Positions 20,794 to 31,587 of a stretch of 64,000 nt of DNA are shown piece by piece. The DNA is from Platynereis dumerilii (taxonomy: Eukaryota; Annelida; Polychaeta; Phyllodocida; Nereididae). The number at the start of each line of letters is the position of its first letter. Position 1 is the first letter of the stretch. The notes under the pieces were generated by a model. That model searched no databases and had not been told where the DNA came from. It saw nothing but the letters and a program-made list of their open reading frames with translations. The DNA is taken from NCBI GenBank assembly GCA_026936325.1, contig JAPTHN010000080.1:496001-560000 (forward strand). Direction: 5' to 3'. A program made the position numbers and the translations under genes.

Positions 20794-22121
20794 CAGGGGC
20801 GTAGCCAGAAACCAGGAAAGGGGGGGTGGGTTTGTTCCAGATGACCTTGGTGAAGCCTATTCGGCAGGGCGTGTGTGGGGGCGCTTTAGGCCCCAGAAGC
20901 CAGCGGATTTTATGTTGCAGGACAATGATTCTGAGCAGTTATAAGGCTATCATATTTTCATGGATGGTCTGGTACAAAAAGCTAAAAATGCTGGTTTTTC
21001 TAAACTTTTCTGTCAGTTAACATTGACAACTTCTGATTTCGACAGTTGAATTCGACCTGCACACTAAGGAGCTCTCAAGTGCATTTTATATATGTGCACC
21101 ACTTGGATTATAATTCGTTGTGGTGTCATCCAAAATGTCAACAACTTGCCAGACTGACTTAATCACTTGCCAGGCAGGTTGGTAAGTGTCAAATTCAGCT
21201 GTCACGTCAAAATAGATGTTGTTGATGGTGTCATTATACAAACTATTTGAGTATCTCTCATACTCTGTGCCATGATCAGGATGCGGCAAAAGTGTCCAAT
21301 AATGCTTTTCAATAATTTTTTTGTACTTTGGATTGGATTGGAATATTTGCCATTATTGTCAAGTTGCAAGGAAGTGTGAAACTCTCATCCTTGGGTTGTT
21401 AGCATAATCAGAGACAGCACTGGAGATTCCTATACAAATACATATATAAATGAGCATTATACATCAGCCCCTATCTAATACATGTAAAATTATCAAGGAT
21501 GTGATTTTCTGGAGTCTAAATCCATTGATTTCAAAACTTTATCATAGACTTCTGGTTTTAAAACTACCAACATTCTCCAAACATGCTTCCTGTTATGGTT
21601 TGTCTTTTGGTAAAGCGTAGGAATGCACGAATAGTCTCTCAAAAGAAAACATCATAAATTTAAAAGGCAATTTTTTTAAACAAAAGTGGCAGTTCATCTT
21701 TCAGAAGAACAAATTACAGGCCCCGCGAGTCTAGATTTTTGATATATTTACATCAAAGCTAACCATGCAGCTGACATTCCAGCGATTTATATTCTTGACT
21801 TAATTGCACTAAAATTGCAACAGATGGAATTTAGGTTAAAAATATAGGTTAGATCTTAAAGGAATAAGTCAAAGAAATTTTTCAAAATTTTAGTAAAATC
21901 CGCGCTAATTGCCCAGTAAATATGGCTCTGACATTGAGGAAAACCAATGGAACAAACTTTTGTGATGAAAGATATAATTTTTTATTTGTATTTTTGCATC
22001 AAGTTAACATGCATTTGGCACTTGTGAGGACTTACTTTTAAAAGTCTGGAAAATGAGACTTAAGTTTTGGCCAAAGGGGGGGGTTCTGACCCCTATATCC
22101 CCCCCCTTGCCTACGCCCCTG
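20794..22121. mobile_element. Non-autonomous hAT element, copy A, at a splice acceptor
   Basis: Ends CAGGGGCGTAGCCAG... and ...CTACGCCCCTG form a hAT-type TIR, with G/C runs just inside. The 8-bp duplication TGCAGATG lies at 20786-20793 and 22122-22129. The element is 1328 bp and has no transposase. A 67-codon minus-strand frame (21086-21289, PDHGTEYERYSNSLYNDT...) is also present in copy B (31588-32917), but overall DNA identity is so high that this says nothing about selection. The target is the AG acceptor of exon c, so each end now carries a copy of TGCAG|ATG. Confidence 0.95.
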
Positions 22122-22126
22122 TGCAG

Positions 22127-22233
22127 ATGTGACCATGCAACATACATAATTTGGTTTGGCTGCACATCATTGATAAAGCCTGGAGATATACGCAGCAACC
22201 TCAATGGACTACATGCTCATCAACTTGACATAG
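22127..22233 (+). CDS. Host-gene exon c, acceptor rebuilt by a transposon duplication
   Basis: One base, 35 codons (CDHATYIIWFGCTSLIKPGD then IRSNLNGLHAHQLDI) and one base, ending at a consensus donor (ATAG|GTAAGG). Its entry phase matches exon b and it leaves phase 1. The AG just before it belongs to the right-hand copy of the 8-bp target duplication. The pyrimidine tract that would serve it is now the end of the hAT element (CCCCCCCTTGCCTACGCCCC). The displaced native tract and AG remain at 20782-20790. The family is not recognised, and I found no convincing next exon. Confidence 0.65.
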
Positions 22234-22640
22234 GTAAGGGATTAAAAAAACATGTGAGTATATTGCCAATTATGGCTTACAATTTGATAACATGACTATT
22301 GCATGCTTCAAAATCAGAAAAGAAAGTACTCTTAAGTCTTATAAAGCTGTAAAGTTAAACGGCATGAAACCCGTGTGATGTATTCAAACTGTAGAGTGCT
22401 CCAAAATTGCAACTGCAAGTAAAATATCATTTTTACTACCTCAAATACCTGATTTGAAGGACCAAAACAATTACCACATTATTACAACAGTCACATGTAA
22501 ACATTTGGTTCTTTGTATAATAGTTTACTCAAAGCCTTTGATAGACCTGTAGGAAAAGGTTAAAATCAAGATATATTGGAAAACATGTGTGGACATCCGA
22601 CCTGATAATAAATCTGTTTGGGAAATTTTGAGAAAAACAC
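22234..22640. other. Spacer after exon c
   Basis: No further supported exon. Ordinary AT-rich sequence. Confidence 0.45.
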
Positions 22641-22643
22641 TTA

Positions 22644-23049
22644 GGGACCGTTCAGAATTAATGACTGGGGGGGTGGGAGTTTTGCCCGAGGGGGTAATAA
22701 CTTTTCACACGTGTTTCAAAGGGGGGATATTAATTTTTGACAACTCTTCCAAGGGGGGGCAATAAATTTTAACAACGAATTTTTTTATAAAACCCCCATG
22801 AACTAACTATGTCCGCACTTTTTTACGCGCCAAAGTCCGCGAAATGACGCGAATCTGTACCGCGTCACCATGTGTAACACTAAATATGTGTGTATTCGTT
22901 TATATGTCGAGGGGGGGTACTAAAATACGCATGAAACCTAGGGGTGGGGTACTAAAAATCCGCATGAATCTCAAGGGGGAGGTATCAATTTTTGACGGGA
23001 AGTTCTGGCAAAACTCCCACCCCCCCAGTCATAAATTCTGAACGGTCCC
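22644..23049. mobile_element. PIF/Harbinger-type MITE with TTA target duplication
   Basis: TIRs of about 43 bp, starting GGGACCGTTCAGAATT and running into a G-rich block then GGGAGTTTTGCC, match at all but about one position. They are flanked by TTA at 22641-22643 and 23050-23052. A 3-bp TWA duplication and GG-starting ends are typical of PIF/Harbinger. No transposase. The open frame 22844-23041 lies inside it and is incidental. Confidence 0.92.
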
Positions 23050-23052
23050 TTA

Positions 23053-25011
23053 ATAGTGTATATAGTCAAGTCCACTTCTAAAACAAGGAATATAACTGGT
23101 GCTGCTGAATTCAGGGCGACAGCCTACAGGGGCAGGGGGCAGGAGGTAGGCCGCTGCCCCCTAGCTGGCCCACCCCAGAATTTGGCCAAGAAAGGTGTAC
23201 AATATAAAAATATTATCGAGCCTTATCAATTTTCATGACTAAGATATTAATGAAATTCAAAGCAAAACTCCGTAGATAGACATTTTTCTGCCGACAGATA
23301 TGTGCATCTCTCACAGATTTGAAACCTGTACTTTATTCCATTACCAGGCAAATTTAGCTCAATTTAAATTAATTAATTCAAAGTCGGGCTGATCTGGGGC
23401 AAGGTAAAATTAACGCCCTAAAAGGTAGATCGAATTTATGCTTTGAAGCACACAAGTCAGCTTCCATGCCCAAAACAGGTGAAATATGCCTTTTTACCAA
23501 TGTGGCAATTTTCTCCATTCTTTCTTTTGATTTTTATAAGTTTAGACCATCTGATATATATATCTGTTGTACAAAACTTTAGAACGTACGTCATCATTTC
23601 CTGGGTGACACTCAGTGATGGAAATGGCGGGGGAGGTTGGGGGAGCTGAGCTCCCTTAAAAACAAACTGGGGAAGCTCTGCCCTGCTACAGCTGACCGAA
23701 TGATCAGTGGTGAAATTAGTGATCATGTTCCCTCTTTCAGTCCTCCAGCTCTTTTTGACCAAAATTATGCTCCAGTAGCCGCCTATTTCAGCTTTAAAGA
23801 TTTGCAATCTCGGGCTGTTACTGCTCCAGCATAGATAGATAGATAGATAGATTGGTAAGTGCAAAGAGCCCCACAAGAAGATTTTATTTTTCCATCACCG
23901 TGTTGTATTGTTGTCTGTCGTAGAGTTGGTGGTGTGGTCATTTTTTAGAAGGATATTTTTTATATACAACTAGTTTTAATGGATTTTGTAACTTTTAAGG
24001 TTGTTACCTACTGAGAGGGCACATATCTAATGTTCATTGTTTTGTGAAAAGTTTTTGTCATTCTATTTTAGACAACACAATCTTAAAACTTCTTTCTAAA
24101 CACCAGCAGAAATCATCTGAATCAATCTGGTGCTGCCATCTGGTGGAAATACCTTGAAATGTGCCTCAAAATTAGAGTTTCTTCTTCACTTTGTTATTTT
24201 CATACACTGGAATATAACAACCAGCTTCAGATTTTGTCATGTTCTCCATTATTATTGCAATATTAAGGAAATCTAGCCTATTTTAATTCCTAAACTGTTA
24301 TAGTGTGTAATTATAGTAGTATCAGCTGCACATCTATGATTTTTTTAATATACCGCAACCGGTTAAGGATGAAATATATTTCAGGTTTAGAAAATCTGTA
24401 TCATCGTAATGTCAAACTGATTTTATAGTGGGCTTTGGGGCGCCATGTGATCAAGTGCACCATTACGACTGAACTGAATAATTTTTATGCATAAAACTTT
24501 CGCAAACATGTTAACTGTGTCAGTCATGCCCAACTTGTTCCATAAGCATATTTTCACACATGTGCTTCATATTAAGGAATGATGTAAATTGTAAACAGAT
24601 TCATTAGATTGTAGATAAAAGAAGACCAACTTCTGAATTTTGTCTGAATACATGAATTCCATTGTATCAGCAGATCCTGAATCTTCAATCTGAAGTACTT
24701 GTATGTGAAGGTTTACACTTGAAATAGATTTAAAACACCATTGCCAATGATTTAAATAGATACCAGGTACATTTAAAATGTTTATATACACTTTTTTCTG
24801 TCAAATATGATTATACTAATAACAATACACACACAAAGCTATTTTTAAGATATACGCACTCTGTTAACTGAAACAACTTGGTTATTTCAAGAAGTGAATT
24901 TTTATTATTTATGCAATTTAATCTGATGATGTGTCATGTACAAAATTAGTAAATATTTGTAATTATTATTTCCAGGATGACGCCGCCATGGATACTAAAG
25001 TGGACACAGTG
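23053..25011. other. Non-coding stretch with a short GATA microsatellite
   Basis: Near 23110-23170 and 23620-23690 there are G/C-rich pieces resembling hAT MITE ends, but no pair can be defined. A (GATA)n run lies at about 23833-23851. At 24976 TTATTTCCAG is followed by GATGACGCCGCCATGG, an acceptor next to a Kozak-like start, but a MITE begins about 35 bases later and no coding continuation is seen. Confidence 0.5.
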
Positions 25012-25440
25012 ATAGGGCTTCGGAGATGTGTAATAAGTGAAGCGACTCCCGACTCCTTTGGCGTAAAATTAGAAAAGCGACTCCGACTCCTTAGGTCTCC
25101 TGAATTACAACTGCGACTCCCCACTCCGCTTATTAGCTTTATTGCGCATAAATATTATGTGGTTAACAGGGGAGAGAAATTAATTCTACAAAGTTTTCCA
25201 GGATTTGGCACATGAACACTTGTTGAAATAGTTTTGTGTAAAAAATGGTATATTTTTCACGTTTTTGTAAATTTGTTTTTGTAAATTATATTAATTAGAT
25301 TAGGAGTCATGAATCCCCTATTAAATTTTCAAATCCGACCATGACTCCACCTGCAAATCTTGACTCCAACTCTGACTGCAACTCGACCAAAAAGCCTCCA
25401 GCTCCACGACTCCGACTCTTGACTAGAATCTAAAGCCCTG
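25012..25440. mobile_element. GACTCC-rich hAT MITE, older copy
   Basis: Starts AGGGCTTCGGAG and ends CTAAAGCCCTG, with degenerate GACTCC repeats inside both ends and a shared core (ATTATGTGGTTAACAG...). It is clearly related to 25474-25929 but more diverged. Its ends and flanks are too worn for a target duplication to be read. Confidence 0.8.
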
Positions 25441-25473
25441 CATGGTGGGATGTGACATCACTGCATTAGACAA

Positions 25474-25929
25474 CAGGGCTTTGGAGTCAGGTGATAATTG
25501 AACCGACTCCGACTCCCGACTCCTCTGACTTCCTGAAAAGCGACTCCGACTCCGACTCCGACTCCTTGGGTCTCCTGAATTGCGACTCTGACTCCGACTC
25601 CCGACTCCGCTTATCGGCATTTTTGCACATTAATATTATATGATTAACAGAGAAGAAAAAGTCATTCTACAAAGTTTTCATAGGATTTTGTACATGAATA
25701 CTTGCTTAGGAAGTTTTATGTAAACTTTGGGGTTCATTTCACATTTTTGAAACTGTGTTTTTGAAAATTATATTAATTATTTTTAGGAGTCAGGAGTCAC
25801 CACTTTAATTTTCGACTCCGACTCCGACTCCACCTGAAAATCAAAGTTCGACTCCGACTCCAACTCCGACTCCACCCAAAAACCTCAGACTCCACGACTC
25901 CGACTCCCGACTCCGACTCCAAAGCCCTG
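25474..25929. mobile_element. GACTCC-rich hAT MITE, younger copy
   Basis: TIRs CAGGGCTTTGGAGTC / GACTCCAAAGCCCTG enclose long runs of the 6-mer GACTCC, forward at one end and inverted at the other, like arrays of subterminal transposase sites. Flanks ATTAGACAA (25465-25473) and ATTGGACAA (25930-25938) agree at eight of nine bases, consistent with an aged 8-bp duplication. It sits 33 bp from its older relative. Confidence 0.9.
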
Positions 25930-25938
25930 ATTGGACAA

Positions 25939-26648
25939 CAGTGCCCTTTTAATATTTATATTCATCAATCAACCTGAGATGAAAAGTCTGATATACTGAT
26001 GAACTCCATATATTGGGTGCAACAATACTTGAGTTATTAATTCCAAGACTGTATATTTGTATGATGATTGGAAACATCCAAAAAAGTATAATTATGGGTC
26101 TGTCAATAATGCTCAAATTGTGTCTTGCTCAGCCTATTGTTTTACGCCATCTTTATTTTTGCAAATTTTTCCATTATCTGCAATCTGCATTTATTTCAGC
26201 TTTTTTGACATCAAAACAGTATTTTTAAGGTAACATAGATACATAATTTTAATTTGTATAATATGTATAGTAAGAATATCAATAATTGTGATTAAGTTAA
26301 AATAGAAATATATGTGTCACAACAATTGGCTGGTATGTTGCTAATTCAAATATTTAGATTTATGCTGAAAATTTCTTTTGGCCTACTTGTGAATATATCT
26401 TGTTATGGGACAAATTTTTTCTATTTCGTGGTAATATATAAAAAATTCCAATAGTGATTGCAACTCCAATAAAGTTATATTTCCTGTGAGTGACTTGTTT
26501 TTTATTTGTCGCATTTATGGTTGTACCAGCTATCTGAAGTGAAATGGGCCGACCTGTGGAGGCCAAATTTGAAGCGGCTCTTCCATCAAAGCATATAATT
26601 AGCATAAGTTTGTTTTACAGACAAAAATGATCATTAAACTAAAAACAT
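25939..26648. other. Unannotated stretch
   Basis: AT-rich. Open frames at 26013-26228 (+) and 26360-26605 (-) have no domain I recognise and no splice context. Confidence 0.45.
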
Positions 26649-27461
26649 TATATCGATGGTGAAAGTGCAAAACCTCGTAAGTCAAAAAAAGCAGTTTTTC
26701 AGAAATTGAAAAAAACTGTCAGGTGTCTTTTTTTAAGGTAATTTTTATTAATAAGTGAGTTATGGCCAACTAGATACATAGAAAGTGACACCCTGTTGTG
26801 GCAAATTTTTTGTCAGAGGTCGTTTACCCCTTGCATTGATGTTACCATCAGATGTGATTGAAAAAGTCGACTTACGAGGTTTTGCACTTTCACTTTCTAC
26901 CCGTGCAAAACTTGTAACTCGATCATTTATCACACTTTAAAGCAACTTGCAGCATTGAATATACTTTCAATTTATGTATATAAAGTGAAAATTATAATTT
27001 GCCTGTGACAGATTGCAATAACAAATTTTATTGAGTGGCTACAATGGCAAGAATGACGAAAATGACATTTTTTTCTAATTTTCGTGCACTCTCTTTTTCA
27101 ATAGCCTACATCACCAAAACAAATATAGGGAGGTAATTTTTTTTTAGTCAGGAAACTTGCTGGGAGTCATAAAAAGCGACACAGTAATTGTTTTTCAAAA
27201 AAAGTTGAAATATCCCACAATATGAGCTTCAAAGTTCTGATTTGAGTTACGAGGTTTTGCACTTTCACTTTTTGAAACATATCGACATACAAGGTTTGGT
27301 GAAATCATTCTGTTACCAGTGTGTTACAGCTTCCAAAAATAGCACACTGGCAAGGTAACCAACTGACAACGTGTATTGGACATTAAAATAGTCATTCCAC
27401 CAAAAATCTAAAAATAGCAAAATTTTGACATACGAGGTTTTGCACTTTCACCATCGATATA
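26649..27461. mobile_element. TIR element with a repeated 20-bp phrase
   Basis: Ends TATATCGATGGTGAAAGTGC and its complement continue as a ~35-bp TIR. The 20-mer ACGAGGTTTTGCACTTTCAC occurs in the right TIR (27432-27451), inverted in the left TIR (26659-26678), and twice inside at 26874-26893 and 27249-27268, plus weaker versions (for example ACAAGGTTTGG near 27290). The element is 813 bp without a transposase. A TA target is possible, and the superfamily is unassigned. Confidence 0.88.
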
Positions 27462-28900
27462 CTCATTACTCACCAGGAGGTTTCCTTGCTATAGTATCCT
27501 GCCTAGGCCAACCTTGCATTAGTTTAAGTCCTCATAACCAAATCCAGAAATTACCATCTGATCACAAGCCTTCATATGGTCATACCTCTTTGTCTAATTC
27601 TTGACACCTCCGCCCGTGAATCTGATGCAGATCTGTACATCACTCTTTTACACAAAAATAGCACAGTAATGTGCATACTATGTGAACATTAATGAAAAAA
27701 TTTTTTAAAAATAATTTTCATAGTAAATGTCACCTAAGTAACTATAAATTTAAGTACAGAAATTAACTCCACTAATGTAACTTATATGTTTGATTAAATA
27801 AATTCAAATTAAATTAATGATCCCTCGATCCCTCCGGATCCTCTGACTGCGGGGTCATGTGACCTTTAAAATTTCTTCTCCTTATTCCTACATTTTTCTT
27901 CATTGTGAATGTCACCAAAATAAATGTCAATTTAAATGCAGAAACAAACTGAAGTAATATCATTTTTATATACTCAAAATATAGAAGATTCATTTTGCTC
28001 ATTTTTTGGTGCCTGGACCTGATGAGTGCGGAGCTATCATTATTTTCATTTTCAGCAGACCTTGGTCATAGGCTCTAGTCAGTTGCATTGAAGCTTGGAT
28101 TTTAACATGAAAATTGGATTACTTCCCAATGTCTTACAAACACAAGGCTCTTTCCAAGTAAGTTTTTTATGATATTCTTTTGAATGAGGTGATTGAAGGA
28201 GTCCAGAAATGCTTATAAATATGAATTCCAACATGCTGAGTACACTGTGACCACTAGACCATGACTGGAATTTCATACTCTGAAGTGTTCATGTCTATCA
28301 ATTGAATGATCGGAAGGCTCGTGCATAGAGCCCCTTATCTACCAACAGACACAATTTTTTTCCGACCTCAAAAAGTGACAGGAAACATGCATATTCCCTT
28401 TATTTTGTGAGTGAAACTTCACTTCCAAATATTTAACTGCTTTCATAATGTCATATACACAGTAAAGGTGTCTATCAATTCAATGCCGGTGGCGGATGCA
28501 ACACAAACAAGGCTCAAATGAAGCCATCAGTGGTTTCTCCTCTAATTTTACTCGGATATGCCATATTTATTCACTTTTATAAATTGAATCTCATTCAAGA
28601 AGTACAGCTTACTGTTGCATAGAATTCAATGGAAAACAGAATATGGTACTTCTTGATTGATGTTGTGCCAGGAATCACTCTCTGACTGGAGAGTAACCTT
28701 AATAATACTACCAAGAAAACGCTAATCATGTTGAGCAGATGATTAAGAAGTATTGTAGAAAATCGACAGTCACCCAGTGTTTGAATTTGAAATGTATCAA
28801 GTTAATCAACGTCACAAAATATGGGCAATTGTCACTCACCCCTCCCCCCCCAAGCACATTTCAACTTCTTTCAAGGACAGATGGGGTTTTAGATTCAGAG
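27462..28900. other. Unannotated stretch
   Basis: No supported gene. Open frames at 27814-28002 and 28079-28276 (-) and 28777-28980 (+) are short, and the last runs into the MITE at 28901. Confidence 0.45.
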
Positions 28901-29389
28901 TAGACCCCGAAGTCGACTACATAAAGTCGACTAGTGAAGTCATAGTTAGCTCTCCAAGCAGCAAGTTGATGTTCAGTTAAGTCAAGTCAAAGTTGAGTCA
29001 GCTAAAGTCAAGTCATTGTTGCATAACTTTGCCAATTTTTATCTTACATAAATGCTTTTGGTATCATTTTAAACTGCATAAAAAGCACAACATACCCCAC
29101 AATTTTTTAGGACCTTTGCAAAATCTATGCAACATTAAATTATCTAAATATCATTTACATTTGCATACTGCGCAGTTTTTCGATTGCACAAATTCTGAAA
29201 TTTCTGACTTCGCAATGTACTCTTGAAAAATATTTAACAGGTGGCCACCGCTAAATTGCCTTAGTAGCTGAAGTAAGTTTAAGTTATTTCAAGTCAAGTG
29301 AAGTCAGAGTTTGACAACTTAGTTGACTAGTCAGTTGATGTTCCTACCAAGCAAGTCAGAGTTTTAACACTGACTGACTTCGGGGTCTA
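28901..29389. mobile_element. hAT-type MITE, copy 2, perfect 8-bp TSD
   Basis: Same family and orientation as 14117-14604, with only a handful of differences over ~488 bases. The TIRs are again perfect. ATTCAGAG flanks both sides (28893-28900 and 29390-29397). Independent target duplications show two separate insertions, not a segmental duplication. Confidence 0.95.
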
Positions 29390-30146
29390 ATTCAGAGGAA
29401 TTACAAGGCTGAGTTGTCAAAAATGCTCCCTACCTCAGTAAAGGTGTGCCATTTCCAAAAATCAACTAAGATTTAAAGCAGAAAAAAAAACTTTTTTTTA
29501 ATTGCTATATTTTTATTTACATCAGTTTATGTAAAACAATAACAAACTCATTTATGACTGCAACTTCAAAGGACAATATTTTGAGCTCTATAATATGAGT
29601 GTTTATAATGACAATCAATGACTACAAGTGACCAGTGTGCATCTTCAATATTAAAGCAAGTAAAAAAAAAACATACAAGTAAATAAACAAAAATGTTCAA
29701 GAAACCCCACTAAATGTTTTAAATTAGCAGACTCCAAACAAAGGGAAAAATACTTTACTCATCAGTTTACAAATCAGCACAAAATACAAGAATATTTGGC
29801 GGAGTCTTTCCAGCTGATTTCTCCCTGCATGAGGCACTGTTAAATTATTCTACACATCCTGCAGTCCAAAGAGGAAATATACAACATAAAAATATACTAT
29901 TTAATGGTATACCACTCAAAAATGCCATAGATATCCTAGGAAATTGACATTCAGTTACATGATCTTATCTAATGTAACTCAGCTTAAACTGTGGCACAAT
30001 GTTGCAACAGTTCTCGCAACGTTGCTAAAGGTACTATTTTGGACTCTGGACCAAGTAATTCTGCATTTCTGTAAGTGAGATCTTAGGAGCACTACTATTT
30101 TGTTAATTAGAAGGCATCCGACTGTTGCTATTTATGGAGACAGTAG
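29390..30146. other. Unannotated stretch
   Basis: AT-rich with A runs; nothing recognised. Confidence 0.45.
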
Positions 30147-30215
30147 AATAATAATAATATTAAGTTTTTATATAGCGCCAATTCCAGTAAACTGCTCATT
30201 AGCGCTTGAATGCAT
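30147..30215 (-). mobile_element. LINE 3'-end stub, same family as 8496-9528
   Basis: AATAATAATAATATTAAG...TATAGCGCCAATTCCAGT, then AAACTGCTCATTAGCGCT, matches the 3' tail at 8496-8575, including the (TAA)n end. Only the last ~70 bases are present, so this is an extreme 5' truncation. Confidence 0.8.
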
Positions 30216-31587
30216 TTACAAGCATGATAACCATGCATGTTTAACTTGTATTGAGTTCACCACTTATAATGCTATCTTCTCCCAACACAGACCTTTTTGC
30301 AGATAAAATACATTGCAGATATTTTGTATAGGTATATTACTAGTCATTAGGCCTGTTGTACATTGTCTTCAGTGAGAGGAATTAGGTATAAATAAAGAAA
30401 ACTCACCTTCAACCACCAATCAAACTGCTAATTGTGTCAAGTTCTGCAGCCCAATGTGTTGACATAAACATGACCTATTTCTAAAACAATAGGTAACAAC
30501 ATTGTGATGTAGCACCGGTGTGTAGGGGGAACCGCGGTACATTGGGACGCGGGGCTCTGTGGCACGGTGGGGCTTTCTTGGTTCCTGGCAAGGTATATGA
30601 TATGGTAGTGCCATCATATCTTCTAATTTCACATCCTGATGTTTCCATGGTTTTATAGACAAATTACAGCCACATGCAGAAGTATGTTTTCCTACTACTA
30701 AAGTAAATATGGACGGGTTCAATTCGAACCATTCTGTGGACAAACCATGAACAATGAGGCTTTCTCAGTGCTTGTATGAATTTTGTATATCGTAACGAAC
30801 AGTTATGAATTGCTATCGTGATAAACACACTCACTGGTGTCGAGAGAAATTAGCATTTTGGTGTAAAAGTCATATCGGGACTCATTGGGACAGTGAATTG
30901 GGGCTCATTGGGACGCACTTAATATGGCAGAATTTAAGTGTCTAAGGCAAACTGAATGACCTGGGACAGCACACAACAGGTATTCAGGCCACAGTGAATA
31001 GAGGTATAGTGGATTACCATGCTCTGTGAACAAATTTGTCGCAAAGCACTGTGTGTTACTTAATAGATGTCCGCACCCACTACAGTTTATGTTAAATGTT
31101 TGAAACTGTTTAAAGTTATGAACTATTGGCACTACAAGGTGTGAATGCACTGTATATTGTCTTACGCACTACTTATATGGGTCAAAATTTGAAAACATTG
31201 AAATTTCAGCTGAAAAAAATTGAAAATTTTTCGCTCCAGAAATGCCTTTTAAAGTTTGCATTGGGTGGGTCAAACAATCATCGATCACTGCACTTTCATG
31301 TCCAAGTTTCCCAACGCTCTGCTGCTTTGCACTGAGGTGATAAACACTGCTGTAATGTTTTTTGACTGTCATTAAAATTACACTTATGACAAAAAAAACC
31401 TGACCACTTTGGGCTAAACAATATATTGCCAATGATTCGGAAAGTTGCTTGCACATTTTGGGCCAAGTTCCAGGTCTCTAGTGCCATTTGTTTTTTAGAA
31501 ACTGCATTTTGATCAATTAATTAAAAATACCAAATATGTGTGTCATTAGCATCATGCCTATAGCTTGAAATCCGTACCACTTAGAGC
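30216..31587. other. Non-coding region with a shared 60-bp block and an ATTGGGAC phrase
   Basis: 30454-30513 is the inverse of 18202-18261, next to a LINE, so it is probably a LINE-derived piece. ATTGGGAC recurs at about 30541, 30880 and 30911. The 107-codon minus frame (30420-30743) spans the shared block and has no recognised domain. Open frames at 31126-31335 (+) and 31169-31456 (-) overlap each other and look incidental. Confidence 0.5.

Noticed and set aside
21086-21289. 67-codon frame in the hAT copies as a captured gene
   Set aside because: Present in both copies, but DNA identity is uniformly high, so it cannot be told from chance.
23600-23700. G/C-rich MITE near CAGTGATGGAAATGGCG
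   Set aside because: Only one end-like segment is visible, with no inverted partner.
24976-25011. First coding exon with a GCCGCCATGG start
   Set aside because: Only about 35 bases remain before a MITE, with no donor and no continuation. After exon c the phase would give an immediate stop.
30420-30743. 107-codon minus-strand frame
   Set aside because: It crosses a 60-bp block shared with LINE-associated sequence at 18202-18261, and no recognised motif occurs.
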